Below, piece by piece: positions 43,001 through 50,709 of a stretch of DNA of 50,709 nucleotides. The notes below the pieces were generated by a model. The model did not search any database, was not told the DNA's origin, and saw nothing but the letters and a program-made list of their open reading frames with translations. Origin of the DNA: Deltaproteobacteria bacterium (GTDB lineage: Bacteria > Desulfobacterota > Syntrophia > Syntrophales > UBA2210); NCBI GenBank assembly GCA_016930775.1, contig JAFGGB010000189.1:1-50709 (forward strand). Direction: 5' to 3'. Position 1 is the stretch's first letter. Every line of letters begins with the position of its first letter. Both the position numbers and the translations under genes were made by a program.

Positions 43001-44500
43001 CTACTTTTTAGGCGACGCGTAGCGCATGTCGAGGAACCCGTCCCGTTTCCCCTGATAACTCACGCCATTTGCAACGCCGAAGACTTCGGGAATGACATAG
43101 AGGTACGCCCAGGGGCAGTCATCGTAGAGGATTTTGTCGATTTCATTGTAAACGAGGGCCCGTTTCCCCCGATCCATTGTTGCGGCGCCTTTGTCAAGCA
43201 GTTCGTCGATTTTCGTATTCTTGTAATAATAATCCCTGCTCTTGGAATGGAAGAGGGAGTAGATGTACCGGTGAGGTTCGGGAGCGTCATCCCACCAGTA
43301 AATAAACAATTGGTGCTTTTTCCCCTTGTACCGCTCCCACATTACGGCTCGTTCAAAAGGTTCCAGCGTCACTTCTATTCCGCCTTTTGCAAGATCCGAA
43401 GCGATGGCCTCCGACTGCTCCTGAATTTGCGACATGTACGTTCCATAGGCGAGGCGGACCTTAATCCCGTTGGGATGCCCGGCGGCCTTGAGAAGCTCCC
43501 GTGATTTCTTGGGATCAAAGGGGTAAGGTTTGAGAGCCGGGTTCGCACCGAAGGTCCGGGGGCTGGTGGGACCGTTGCAGATTATTGCCTTGCCTCCGAA
43601 AAGCGCCTTGTTGATCAGTTCCCGGTTGATTGAATAGTTGACTGCCTGCCGTACGCGAACGTCATCGAAGGGGGCTTCATAGGTATTGATGCCGAGGTAG
43701 GGCATGACGCCCATTTGCGGTGTGAGATAGGCCTTGCGGGAATCTTCGATCTTTTTCCGTTGGTGTACGGGGATGCCGCTGATCACGTCGGATTCTCCCG
43801 TCAACAAGGCGGCGATTCTCGATGATTCTTCCGGAATGGCCTTGAAGACAAGGCGTTTATACGCCGGTTTGGGACCGTAATACTTGTCATAGCGTTCCAT
43901 GATGACTTCTTCGCCGCGAACCCATTTAATCAGCCTGTAGGGACCTGATCCGATTGGCGTCGCGTTGTATTCCGCATCGCCAACTTTCTTAATGTATCCG
44001 GGCGGCACGATGGGAAGATAATAGGCAAGCATGTACAGTCCAGGTGCGAAGGGAGCGTCCGTCGAAATTGTAACGGTATAGGGATCGATCACCTTCACTT
44101 CCTTGAAACCAGAGAGTTTCCCTTTGTGGGGACACTGGATGTCGGGATTAAAAACCCGGTCAAAAGAGTATTTAACGGCGTCTGCATTGATGGGTTCACC
44201 GTTATGAAAGGTCGCTCCCTTTCGGATTTTGATTTTCCATGTCAGGTCATCGACCTGTTCCCACGATTCGGCAATTGCCGGAGTAACACTGGCATCCTCC
44301 TGGGGGTGGAAGAGCGTGTCGTGGATGTTGTAAGCGACATTCATTGTCGTCTGAATCGAGCTCCGCATAAGGTCGAGACCAACGGGCTCCGCTTCTTGTA
44401 CGACTACCAGGGTCCCGGCATCTCTGGCCGCGACGGGTCCTGGAATCGCGATGGCCAACGCCACTGCTGCAAAGATGCATACGAACGATAGCTTTTTCAT
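43001..44500 (-). CDS. dppA: Peptide-type ABC substrate-binding protein
   Basis: Periplasmic receptor of the family-5 extracellular solute-binding proteins, 499 aa. The signal peptide (hydrophobic core about 5-23) is cleaved near VAARDAG. The family signature ATFHNGEPINADAVKYSFDRV lies near residue 95, and GSGPYRLIKW in the middle. A GGGAGG site precedes ATG 44500. In this cluster it is the best candidate to define the imported compound; related receptors bind peptides, opines (agrocinopine and nopaline-type systems use several families) or nickel chelates. Confidence 0.92.
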   Translation of the reverse strand: MKKLSFVCIFAAVALAIAIPGPVAARDAGTLVVVQEAEPVGLDLMRSSIQTTMNVAYNIHDTLFHPQEDASVTPAIAESWEQVDDLTWKIKIRKGATFHNGEPINADAVKYSFDRVFNPDIQCPHKGKLSGFKEVKVIDPYTVTISTDAPFAPGLYMLAYYLPIVPPGYIKKVGDAEYNATPIGSGPYRLIKWVRGEEVIMERYDKYYGPKPAYKRLVFKAIPEESSRIAALLTGESDVISGIPVHQRKKIEDSRKAYLTPQMGVMPYLGINTYEAPFDDVRVRQAVNYSINRELINKALFGGKAIICNGPTSPRTFGANPALKPYPFDPKKSRELLKAAGHPNGIKVRLAYGTYMSQIQEQSEAIASDLAKGGIEVTLEPFERAVMWERYKGKKHQLFIYWWDDAPEPHRYIYSLFHSKSRDYYYKNTKIDELLDKGAATMDRGKRALVYNEIDKILYDDCPWAYLYVIPEVFGVANGVSYQGKRDGFLDMRYASPKK

Positions 44501-44623
44501 AATAATACCTCCCTCGTTGCGTCTGGTTCGTTTTCCCTGTTTCCCCTCCGGAAAAGAGGCATCGTCACCGAAACAACTTACGCATTCCTAATCCGGACGG
44601 GTAACGCCTATACTCGTTAAACT

Positions 44624-45652
44624 CTACCCGCACTGCCGCTCATCGCCCGTGGCCGGTGGGATTGATGGGAGCCTGCGGGTTTCCCCCTCTGCATAATAGT
44701 GACAGGAAACGGCATGACCCATTCCTCTGTCGTGCGTGACTGGTTTTTTTGTGTCGCATATATCCAAACGATAGGGACAACGGGGATGAAAACGACATCC
44801 CGACGGTGGATTGAGGGGTGAGGGAACGTCGCCCTGAAGGATAATCCGTTGCTTGTGACGACGGGGATCGGGAATCGGCACGGCTGAGAGGAGCGCAATC
44901 GTATAGGGATGGAGTGGATTCTTATACAGTTCGTCAGTTTTTGCCAATTCCACAATTTCCCCGAGATACATGACAGCGACGCGGTGGCTGATGTACCGAA
45001 TAACGCCGAGATCATGCGAGATGATGACGTATGAAAAGCCGAACTGCCTTTGGAGGCGCACCATGAGATTGAGTATCTGGGCTTGGACGGATACGTCCAA
45101 GGCCGACACCGGTTCATCTCCGATTATCAGACTGGGCCCAAGGATGAGAGCCCTGGCTATCATAATCCGCTGGCGCTGACCGCCGGAAAACTCATGAGGG
45201 AATCGCTTCATGTGTTCAGGAAGAAGCCCCACGATCTTGAGCGTTTCCTGAACCTTGCGCCGCCTCTCGCACGTTGCCCCCATCCGATGGGTGATCAGTG
45301 GCTCTTCGACTATTCGTTCAACGGTAAGCCTCGGATTGAGGGAACCGAAGGGATCTTGAAAGATCATCTGCATATGCCGCCGCAGATGGTTTTTTTCGCG
45401 GTTCCCCAGTTCAAAAACATTGCGTCCCTGAAAGAAGACCCTTCCGCCCGTTGGTTCTATGAGACTGAGGATTGTCCTGCCGGCCGTGGATTTGCCGCAA
45501 CCCGATTCACCAACGAGACCAAGGGTTTCCGATCTGTTGAGAGAAAAGGTTATGTCATCGACGGCATGAATATATTCGCGGGACCGCTTGAAAAACCCGC
45601 GGTGAACAGGGAAATATTTTACGAGATTTTTTACTTCAAGCAGCGGTGTCAT
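44624..45652 (-). CDS. dppF: Peptide-type ABC transporter ATPase DppF-like
   Basis: Cytoplasmic ATPase, 342 aa from ATG 45652 (GGGGGAAA directly upstream). Walker A is GESGCGKST, the signature is FSGGQRQR, and Walker B reads [12 protein letters not shown]; the oligo_HPY C-terminal region [16 protein letters not shown] with the cysteines [14 protein letters not shown] follows. Its start overlaps the end of dppD by 17 bp. The frame extends upstream to 45700 without support. Confidence 0.93.
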   Translation of the reverse strand: MTPLLEVKNLVKYFPVHRGFFKRSREYIHAVDDITFSLNRSETLGLVGESGCGKSTAGRTILSLIEPTGGRVFFQGRNVFELGNREKNHLRRHMQMIFQDPFGSLNPRLTVERIVEEPLITHRMGATCERRRKVQETLKIVGLLPEHMKRFPHEFSGGQRQRIMIARALILGPSLIIGDEPVSALDVSVQAQILNLMVRLQRQFGFSYVIISHDLGVIRYISHRVAVMYLGEIVELAKTDELYKNPLHPYTIALLSAVPIPDPRRHKQRIILQGDVPSPLNPPSGCRFHPRCPYRLDICDTKKPVTHDRGMGHAVSCHYYAEGETRRLPSIPPATGDERQCG

Positions 45653-46622
45653 TTTCCCCCGCATGCCAGCATGCCGCGTAATGGCTCGGCAATACTTCAT
45701 TCAATTCCGGTTCTGCTTCTCTGCATCGGGCATCGGCCAAAGCGCACCGGGGATGAAAAGGACATCCCTTGGGCAGCGACATCAGGCTTGGCACAACTCC
45801 GGCGATCTCATAAAGTTCTCCCTGTTCATGGTCGGTTCCGGCGCTCGGTATGGCATGCATCAAACCTCGCGTGTAAGGGTGGAGAGGGCGCTCGAAGAGA
45901 TCGAGCGTGACCGCCGATTCCATGATCTTGCCCGTGTACATAACGATAATGCGTTTCGCCATTTCAGCTATGAGACCGAGATCGTGTGAAATAAGCATGA
46001 TCGCCGTGTTCAACTCCCGTTGGAGCTGTTCCATGAGATCCATTATTTGCGCCTGAATTGTGACATCCAGGGCTGTTGTGGGCTCGTCGGCTATGAGCAA
46101 TTTTGGCCGGCAGGCCAGGGCCATTGCAATCATGACCCGTTGGCGCAGACCGCCGGAAAGTTGATAAGGATATTCCCGTATGCGTTTTGCCGGCGCCGGA
46201 ATTCCAACCTTTTCCATCATTTCAACCGCTTTCGTCAGGGCCTTGCTGTACGAAATTCCCCAATGGGTTCTATAGACTTCAGCCAGTTGATTTCCCACGG
46301 AAAACACGGGATTTAACGCTGTCATGGGTTCCTGGAAAATCATGCTGATCTGATTGCCTCGTATTTTTCTGATATCGTCCTGGGAAAGGCTAAGCAGGTT
46401 AACGCCGGAAAAAAAGATGGAACCGCCGGCGAACATGGCAGGAGGCACAGGAAGAAGCCGCAGAATAGACAATGCAAGGACGCTTTTCCCGCAGCCTGAC
46501 TCGCCGACAATTCCGAGGACATCGCTCTCCTGCATTTCAAGTGAAACACTGTCAACGGCCCGGGCGACGCCTTGGGGCGTTTGGAAGTAGGTCTTCAGAT
46601 TGTCGATGCGAATCAGAGACAT
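45636..46622 (-). CDS. dppD: Peptide-type ABC transporter ATPase DppD-like
   Basis: First gene of the operon, 328 aa from ATG 46622; the frame is open to a TTG at 46667, inside the palindromic operator, which is a less likely start. Walker [10 protein letters not shown], signature LSGGLRQR, Walker [13 protein letters not shown] and the C-terminal oligo_HPY region [13 protein letters not shown] with CPFHPRC are visible. It forms a heterodimer with DppF. The predicted leader from the minus-strand promoter is about 117 nt. Confidence 0.92.
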   Translation of the reverse strand: MSLIRIDNLKTYFQTPQGVARAVDSVSLEMQESDVLGIVGESGCGKSVLALSILRLLPVPPAMFAGGSIFFSGVNLLSLSQDDIRKIRGNQISMIFQEPMTALNPVFSVGNQLAEVYRTHWGISYSKALTKAVEMMEKVGIPAPAKRIREYPYQLSGGLRQRVMIAMALACRPKLLIADEPTTALDVTIQAQIMDLMEQLQRELNTAIMLISHDLGLIAEMAKRIIVMYTGKIMESAVTLDLFERPLHPYTRGLMHAIPSAGTDHEQGELYEIAGVVPSLMSLPKGCPFHPRCALADARCREAEPELNEVLPSHYAACWHAGENDTAA

Positions 46623-46656
46623 GCGCTTACGGATATCCGTTACGGCAGTTTGAAAT

Positions 46657-46671
46657 ATTCTTGACAAGAAT
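46657..46671. promoter_or_regulatory. Palindromic operator copy 1 (dpp side)
   Basis: ATTCTTG-A-CAAGAAT is a perfect 7+1+7 palindrome. It contains the TTGACA -35 box of the plus-strand promoter. A second copy lies 107 bp away (46764-46778). Confidence 0.7.
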
Positions 46672-46689
46672 GTTCCAAGCTCCTATTAT
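46661..46689 (+). promoter_or_regulatory. Sigma-70-type promoter for the AOR unit
   Basis: TTGACA (46661-46666), a 17-bp spacer and TATTAT (46684-46689, 5 of 6). The expected start near 46696 gives a leader of about 116 nt before the AOR ATG. This promoter points towards the opposing one. Confidence 0.65.
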
Positions 46690-46745
46690 CGGGTACATTA
46701 ATAAACAGAATATCCCTTACAACATTTGATATACAGATGTTTTTA

Positions 46746-46774
46746 TTTATAAACTGCATAGATATTCCTGTCAA
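46746..46774 (-). promoter_or_regulatory. Sigma-70-type promoter for the dpp operon
   Basis: On the minus strand TTGACA (46774-46769), a 17-bp spacer and TATAAA (46751-46746, 5 of 6). The expected start near 46739 lies beyond the opposing start near 46696, so the two transcripts overlap by about 43 nt at their 5' ends. Confidence 0.65.
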
Positions 46775-46778
46775 GAAT
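46764..46778. promoter_or_regulatory. Palindromic operator copy 2 (AOR side)
   Basis: ATTCCTG-T-CAAGAAT, identical to copy 1 except at two positions, and extending to ATAT at both outer ends (46762-46780). It contains the TTGACA box of the minus-strand promoter. Confidence 0.7.
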
Positions 46779-46811
46779 ATTTGGTAAGGGCGATTAATAA
46801 GGAGGCCTGTT

Positions 46812-48641
46812 ATGTATGGTTGGTGCGGCAAGATCCTTCGTGTCGATTTGACAAGCGGAGCAATCACCGAAGAGGCGCTCGATCCGAAGACAGCCAGGGA
46901 CTATATCGGCGGTCGGGGTCTGGGAATTCGCTATATGCTCAACGAACTGAATCCGCTTTGCGATCCTTTTGGAGCGGAAAATCTCTTCATTATGGCGGCG
47001 GGACCCCTGACGGGCACCAAGGCGCCGACAGGCGCCCGGTATATGGTGATGACAAAATCGCCGTTGACGGGTGCGATTACCTGCTCCAACGCCTCGGGAT
47101 ATTTTCCGGCCGAGTTGAAGAAGACGGGATACGATATGATCATCTTCAGCGGTCAGGCGCCTGAGCCCGTATATCTCTGGCTGCACTCTGGCGGGGCCGA
47201 ACTCCGTCCGGCCGGTCATATCTGGGGCAAGACAAGCCATGAAGTTGACGCTTTGGTTCACGGCGAAACAGAGGCAAAAGCCAGGATCGCCTGCATCGGT
47301 CCCGCTGCTACGAAGGGTGTTCTCTTCGCTTCCATAATGAATGACCTGAACAGAACAGCCGGACGTTCCGGCGTGGGCGCCGTCATGGGATCGAAAAAGC
47401 TTGTGGCCGTGGCCGTTCGGGGTACGAGCGATGTTCCAATAAAGGATCCCGACCTGTTCCGCGCCGTTGTTGACAAATATTTAAAACAGTACCGTGATTC
47501 TCTTGGTGGAGAAAGACATTCGCTCAATCAGTATGGAACAGCTGCGACGATTACAAAAACCCAGAAATTCGGAGTGCTCCCGACTCGTAATTTTCAACAG
47601 GGAACCTTTGAACATTGGGAGTCCCTGAGCGGCGAAACGCTGACCGAACAGTTCCTCATAAAGACGAAGACCTGTCATAGCTGCCCTATCGGCTGCGGTC
47701 GCGTAACGAAGGTTGTGAAACCGGGATTTGAAGGCGAGGGAGAAGGGCCTGAGTATGAAACGATCTTCGCCCTCGGAAGCAACTGCGGAATTGGCGATCT
47801 TGCCGCCGTCGCTAAGGCCAACTACGTTTGCAACGAAATGGGGCTCGATACGATCAGCATGGGCGCCACGATTTCCTGCGCAATGGAACTATTTGAACGG
47901 GGTTGGATTAGCGAAACCGATATTGGCCGGCCGCTCCGTTTCGGCGACGCCGAGGCTCTCGTTGAGATGTGTCGCCTCACGGGCCTCCGCGAAGGATTCG
48001 GGAACTATCTCGCCGAGGGGAGCCTGAGGCTTGCCACCCGTTACGGTCATCCCGAGCTTGCCATGGTGTCGAAAGGTCAGGAATTCGCCGGTTACGATCC
48101 CAGAGGAGAACAAGGCATGGGCCTGGCCTACGCGACATCGCCGATAGGCGCTTCCCATATGCGCGGCGATCCGGCCTATATTGAACTCCTCGGGGTGCCG
48201 AAGACGATCGATCCGATCGCTTCCAAAGGGAAATCTCTTATCGTTAAGGACTGGCAGGAAGTTTTCGCCGTTATCGATTCGGCCGGCCTGTGCGTTTTTT
48301 TCTCGGTCCGCAACTATATGACTCCTACGGAGGATATCCGCCCGGTGGGCATTGTTGAACTCCTCAATGCGGCTACCGGGGCCGATTACAGCCTGGAAGA
48401 ACTGGTCAAAGCCGGAGAGCGGATTATCAACGCCGAAAGATTGTTTCTCGTAAAGGCTGGTTTTAGCAGAAAGGATGACACTCTCCCGCCCCGGATGCTG
48501 CAAGAACCCCTCCCGGACGGGCATGCCAAGGGGCACGTAGTTCGCCTGGAGGAAATGCTTACGGAATACTATCGGCTTAGAGGATGGAACCAGAACGGTG
48601 TTCCCACAGAAGAAAAACTGAGAGAATTGGACCTTAAGTGA
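46812..48641 (+). CDS. aor: Aldehyde:ferredoxin oxidoreductase (AOR family)
   Basis: Tungsten-pterin enzyme oxidising an aldehyde to its acid with ferredoxin, or the reverse; 609 aa, cytoplasmic and oxygen-sensitive. The N-terminal MYGWCGKILRVDLTSG and GGRGLG segments are typical. The 4Fe-4S ligands are C288-x2-C291-x3-C295 (CHSCPIGC) and C494 (AGLC). AAGGAGG precedes ATG 46812. It is the first gene of a plus-strand unit facing the dpp operon across shared operators. It could oxidise aminoadipate semialdehyde or another aldehyde from that operon, or work with the Liv-type importer downstream; both are inference. Related benzoyl- or glyceraldehyde-type enzymes look similar. Confidence 0.93.
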   Translation: MYGWCGKILRVDLTSGAITEEALDPKTARDYIGGRGLGIRYMLNELNPLCDPFGAENLFIMAAGPLTGTKAPTGARYMVMTKSPLTGAITCSNASGYFPAELKKTGYDMIIFSGQAPEPVYLWLHSGGAELRPAGHIWGKTSHEVDALVHGETEAKARIACIGPAATKGVLFASIMNDLNRTAGRSGVGAVMGSKKLVAVAVRGTSDVPIKDPDLFRAVVDKYLKQYRDSLGGERHSLNQYGTAATITKTQKFGVLPTRNFQQGTFEHWESLSGETLTEQFLIKTKTCHSCPIGCGRVTKVVKPGFEGEGEGPEYETIFALGSNCGIGDLAAVAKANYVCNEMGLDTISMGATISCAMELFERGWISETDIGRPLRFGDAEALVEMCRLTGLREGFGNYLAEGSLRLATRYGHPELAMVSKGQEFAGYDPRGEQGMGLAYATSPIGASHMRGDPAYIELLGVPKTIDPIASKGKSLIVKDWQEVFAVIDSAGLCVFFSVRNYMTPTEDIRPVGIVELLNAATGADYSLEELVKAGERIINAERLFLVKAGFSRKDDTLPPRMLQEPLPDGHAKGHVVRLEEMLTEYYRLRGWNQNGVPTEEKLRELDLK

Positions 48642-48667
48642 AGTTTGCCCGAAAAATGAAGGGAAAA

Positions 48668-48717
48668 CCGGCGCGCAGAGCGCCGGGAGAAACATATTTC
48701 ACAGGACGTGCCTGTGA
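48668..48717. repeat. Two hairpins between AOR and livK-like gene
   Basis: CCGGCGC-GCAGA-GCGCCGG (48668-48686) and TCACAGG-ACGTG-CCTGTGA (48699-48717) are perfect 7+5+7 inverted repeats in tandem. The first may be a stem at the end of the AOR message; the second could be an operator or second stem. Neither has a T-tract. Confidence 0.5.
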
Positions 48718-48780
48718 GCGTTCGGTTTCTCTGTATGGTCATTTTTCCGATTTGGCTCAAACTGAAAGGAGGGGACTTCA

Positions 48781-49971
48781 ATGATGGGGAAGAAGAAGGT
48801 TCTCGGTTGTGTATTGGTTCTGTGTTTCATCATCCTTGTTGCGATGGGGCCGGTCTGGGCGGCCGATTCAATTAAGGTTGGCGTCGTCGGACCGCGAACA
48901 GGCACGGCGGCGGCCACCGGTCAGGCCTTCGAAGAGGGCATCAAACTGGCCGTCGGCTATGTTAACGGCAAAGGAGGCGTTCTCGGCAAAAAGTTAGAGA
49001 TCGTCTTTGAGGACACGGCAGGCTCCCCCGAAAAGGCCGCTTCAGGCTTTGAACGTCTCGTGACCCGGGATAAGGTCGCCTTGGTTCTCGGGGAAAGCCA
49101 CTCCTCGTCCGCTCTTGCGGAAATCGAAGTGGCAAACCGTCTCAAGGTGCCCTTTATCGTCGTTGAAGCTTGGGCAGATCCGATCACTGAGAAAAATTAC
49201 CGGTATATCTTTCGGGCCGGTCCTTCCAACTCCGGGGTCGTTAAAGAGAGTATCGCAAAATGGGTGATTCATGAAAAGTTCAAAAAGGCCTGTATAGTCG
49301 CTGAAAACACCGACTGGGGTCTTGGCATCGGCAAACTCACCGAGGGTGCTCTTAAGGATGCCGGAGTGGAGTACATGACAATCACGACGGAGCGGCAAAG
49401 CCAGGATCACTATATTGAACTGCAGAAAATTAAAGCGTTCAACCCAGACATTGTGCTGGCCTATGTCTATGGCACGGGGCTCCATTATTTGGTAGCCCAG
49501 GCCGGTGAAGTGAAGCTCACACCACAGGCAATCATCCTTGACGGCGCCGGTCCTCCCAGCCTGTGGCCCGATTTCTGGAAGAACGTGGGTGACTACGGCA
49601 ATCTGGAGTGTTTGGTTTCTTCCATGCATGAAAAAGTTGAACTTACCGAATTGGCAACGTATTTTCGCAAGGCCTACGTGAAAGCCTACGGGAAGAACCC
49701 CACCGATTATAAATCGCGATCGATTTTCGACAGCGTCCTTATTGCCGCTGATGCAATCAATCGCGCCGGATCGACTGATTCGGAAAAACTGGTGGATGCG
49801 CTAGAACAGACGAAGCTGCTCGTCACCCGCGGCACAGCTCAGTTCTCGACTCTGAAAGGCGGTGCGGAGTATCATCAATGGATGCCGCCTATGCTGGTGA
49901 TTCAGTGGCAGAACCGCGAACAGGTTGTCCTCTATCCACCGGAGGCCGCCACCGGCAAACTCAAACGCTAA
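48781..49971 (+). CDS. livK: Branched-chain amino-acid-type ABC binding protein
   Basis: Periplasmic receptor of the Leu/Ile/Val (peripla_BP_6) family, 396 aa. The signal peptide is followed by SIKVGVVGPRTGTAAATGQAFEEG and YVNGKGGVLGKKLEIVFEDTAG, the classic opening of these proteins. AGGAGGGG precedes ATG 48781. Receptors of this family bind amino acids, amides, urea or aromatic acids; the ligand is unknown here. A strong hairpin follows the stop, then livH. Confidence 0.9.
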   Translation: MMGKKKVLGCVLVLCFIILVAMGPVWAADSIKVGVVGPRTGTAAATGQAFEEGIKLAVGYVNGKGGVLGKKLEIVFEDTAGSPEKAASGFERLVTRDKVALVLGESHSSSALAEIEVANRLKVPFIVVEAWADPITEKNYRYIFRAGPSNSGVVKESIAKWVIHEKFKKACIVAENTDWGLGIGKLTEGALKDAGVEYMTITTERQSQDHYIELQKIKAFNPDIVLAYVYGTGLHYLVAQAGEVKLTPQAIILDGAGPPSLWPDFWKNVGDYGNLECLVSSMHEKVELTELATYFRKAYVKAYGKNPTDYKSRSIFDSVLIAADAINRAGSTDSEKLVDALEQTKLLVTRGTAQFSTLKGGAEYHQWMPPMLVIQWQNREQVVLYPPEAATGKLKR

Positions 49972-49978
49972 AAGAGAC

Positions 49979-50014
49979 AAAGCGGGTGGCCCTTTTGAAA
50001 GGGCCGCCCGCTTT
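49979..50014 (+). terminator. Strong hairpin after livK-like gene
   Basis: A 16-bp stem (AAGCGGGTGGCCCTTT paired with AAAGGGCCGCCCGCTT, one G-T pair) closed by a two-base loop, 7 bp after the livK stop. Only a short, interrupted T-run follows, so partial termination or mRNA stabilisation is likely, giving more receptor than permease. Confidence 0.6.
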
Positions 50015-50065
50015 CTAATCCATGTCAACACTGTTTCATCGATTGTCTGTGAACTGGGAGTGACA

Positions 50066-50709
50066 ATGTTTGCCATAGCAGCAACGAACGGCGTGGTCAT
50101 CGGGGTGATTTACGCCCTGACGGCCCTTGGCGTTTCTCTTGTCGTCGGCATTATGAATGTTGTAAATTTCGCTCATGGGGAACTGTACATTCTTGCTGGC
50201 TACTTCAGCTATATTTTCTCGATTCTTCTGGGATTCAATTACATCGTCTCCATGATTATTTCTGTATGTCTGGTCTTCGTCCTGGGGATTGTCATCGAAT
50301 ACATCCTGATCCGACCAACCTATGGAAATGATATGTATTCATTGATCCTGACATTCATTCTTTCCATAGTGCTCCAAAATGCCTATCTGCTCATTTTCGG
50401 CCCCTATCCCCTGAAGCCGGCTACATGGGTCAAGGGATCGACAAGCGTTCTCGGCCTTTTCTACTACGGCAATCAGCGACTTGCCGCGCTTTTTGTCGGC
50501 GCCGCCGTCATTGCGGCCCTTTTCCTTGTTGTTAAAAAAACATGGTTCGGCCGCATCATAAGAGCGGCAAGCCAGGATCGGGGCATGGCCGAACTTAACG
50601 GCATCAATACGGCGCGATTGAACATGTTAAGCTTCGGTCTCGGCTGCGCCCTGGCGGCTGCTGCGGGAGTCATCCTGGCGCCCGTTTTCCCCGTCACGCA
50701 CACGGCGGG
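50066..50709 (+). CDS. livH: LivH-type ABC permease, cut by window end
   Basis: Branched-chain amino-acid-type permease; the first 214 codons are present and the frame is open at the window edge. GVIYALTALGVSLVVGIMNVVNFAHGELY is the family opening (about residues 13-41, key part NFAHGE), and the EAA-like loop WFGRIIRAASQDRGMAELNGI is near residue 160. GGGAGTGA precedes ATG 50066. livM, livG and livF are expected beyond the window. Confidence 0.92.
   Translation, partial: MFAIAATNGVVIGVIYALTALGVSLVVGIMNVVNFAHGELYILAGYFSYIFSILLGFNYIVSMIISVCLVFVLGIVIEYILIRPTYGNDMYSLILTFILSIVLQNAYLLIFGPYPLKPATWVKGSTSVLGLFYYGNQRLAALFVGAAVIAALFLVVKKTWFGRIIRAASQDRGMAELNGINTARLNMLSFGLGCALAAAAGVILAPVFPVTHTA

Overview
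The window looks like chromosomal DNA from an anaerobic, Gram-negative, Desulfobacterota-like bacterium (the old Deltaproteobacteria, perhaps a syntrophic or sulfate-reducing lineage). The reasons are LolA and lipobox proteins, TAXI-type TRAP transport, a tungsten-type aldehyde:ferredoxin oxidoreductase, a split human-AASS-like lysine-ketoglutarate reductase/saccharopine dehydrogenase pair, and a diadenylate cyclase fused to YbbR. This assignment is inference. No rRNA, tRNA, CRISPR array or insertion sequence was recognised by eye.

Region 1 (1-10.1 kb) is housekeeping. A minus-strand operon proA-nadD-cdaA/ybbR-DHH phosphoesterase starts from a promoter near 4.85 kb. Divergent from it is a patatin-like hydrolase, followed by a DUF2905 membrane protein. 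Then come lolA, ilvE and a comM/yifB ATPase on the minus strand, with a cluster of DnaA-box-like sequences between lolA and ilvE. Region 2 (10.1-14.6 kb) is gene-sparse: an M48 lipoprotein protease, an EamA permease, and a secreted HExxH protein paired with a small secreted protein.

Region 3 (14.6-31.1 kb, plus strand) is a catabolic island. An IclR regulator is followed by a TAXI-TRAP importer, a complete 2-oxoacid/acetoin dehydrogenase complex (E1alpha, E1beta, E2, E3), a cytoplasmic class-A-beta-lactamase-fold serine hydrolase, its own lipB and lipA, and a split transketolase. Then come a TauE/SafE permease broken by an in-frame stop, a small EthD-like protein and a fumarate-reductase-like flavoprotein. 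The likely logic is import of a carboxylate or keto compound, hydrolysis, and cleavage to an acyl-CoA by a locally lipoylated complex.

Region 4 (31.2-34.8 kb, minus strand) is an OpuC/ProU-type osmolyte ABC importer whose ATPase carries C-terminal CBS domains. An AT-rich 1-kb stretch without a convincing gene follows.

Region 5 (35.8-46.6 kb, minus strand) is the most unusual part. A nine-gene operon runs dppD-dppF-dppA-dppB-dppC-saccharopine dehydrogenase-HTH/DctP fusion regulator-MmgE/PrpD-lysine ketoglutarate reductase. The regulator joins an XRE-type DNA-binding domain to a complete TRAP solute-receptor (DctP) domain in a cytoplasmic protein. Facing this operon is a plus-strand unit of an aldehyde:ferredoxin oxidoreductase, a branched-chain amino-acid-type binding protein and livH (cut by the window end). 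The two units share a 190-bp regulatory region in which two near-consensus sigma-70 promoters face each other, each with its -35 box inside a copy of the same 15-bp palindrome. I propose this as a regulated system for uptake and breakdown of saccharopine-like, opine-type secondary amines, with AOR possibly removing the aldehyde product. The enzyme families are clear; the substrate and the regulator-operator link are hypotheses.
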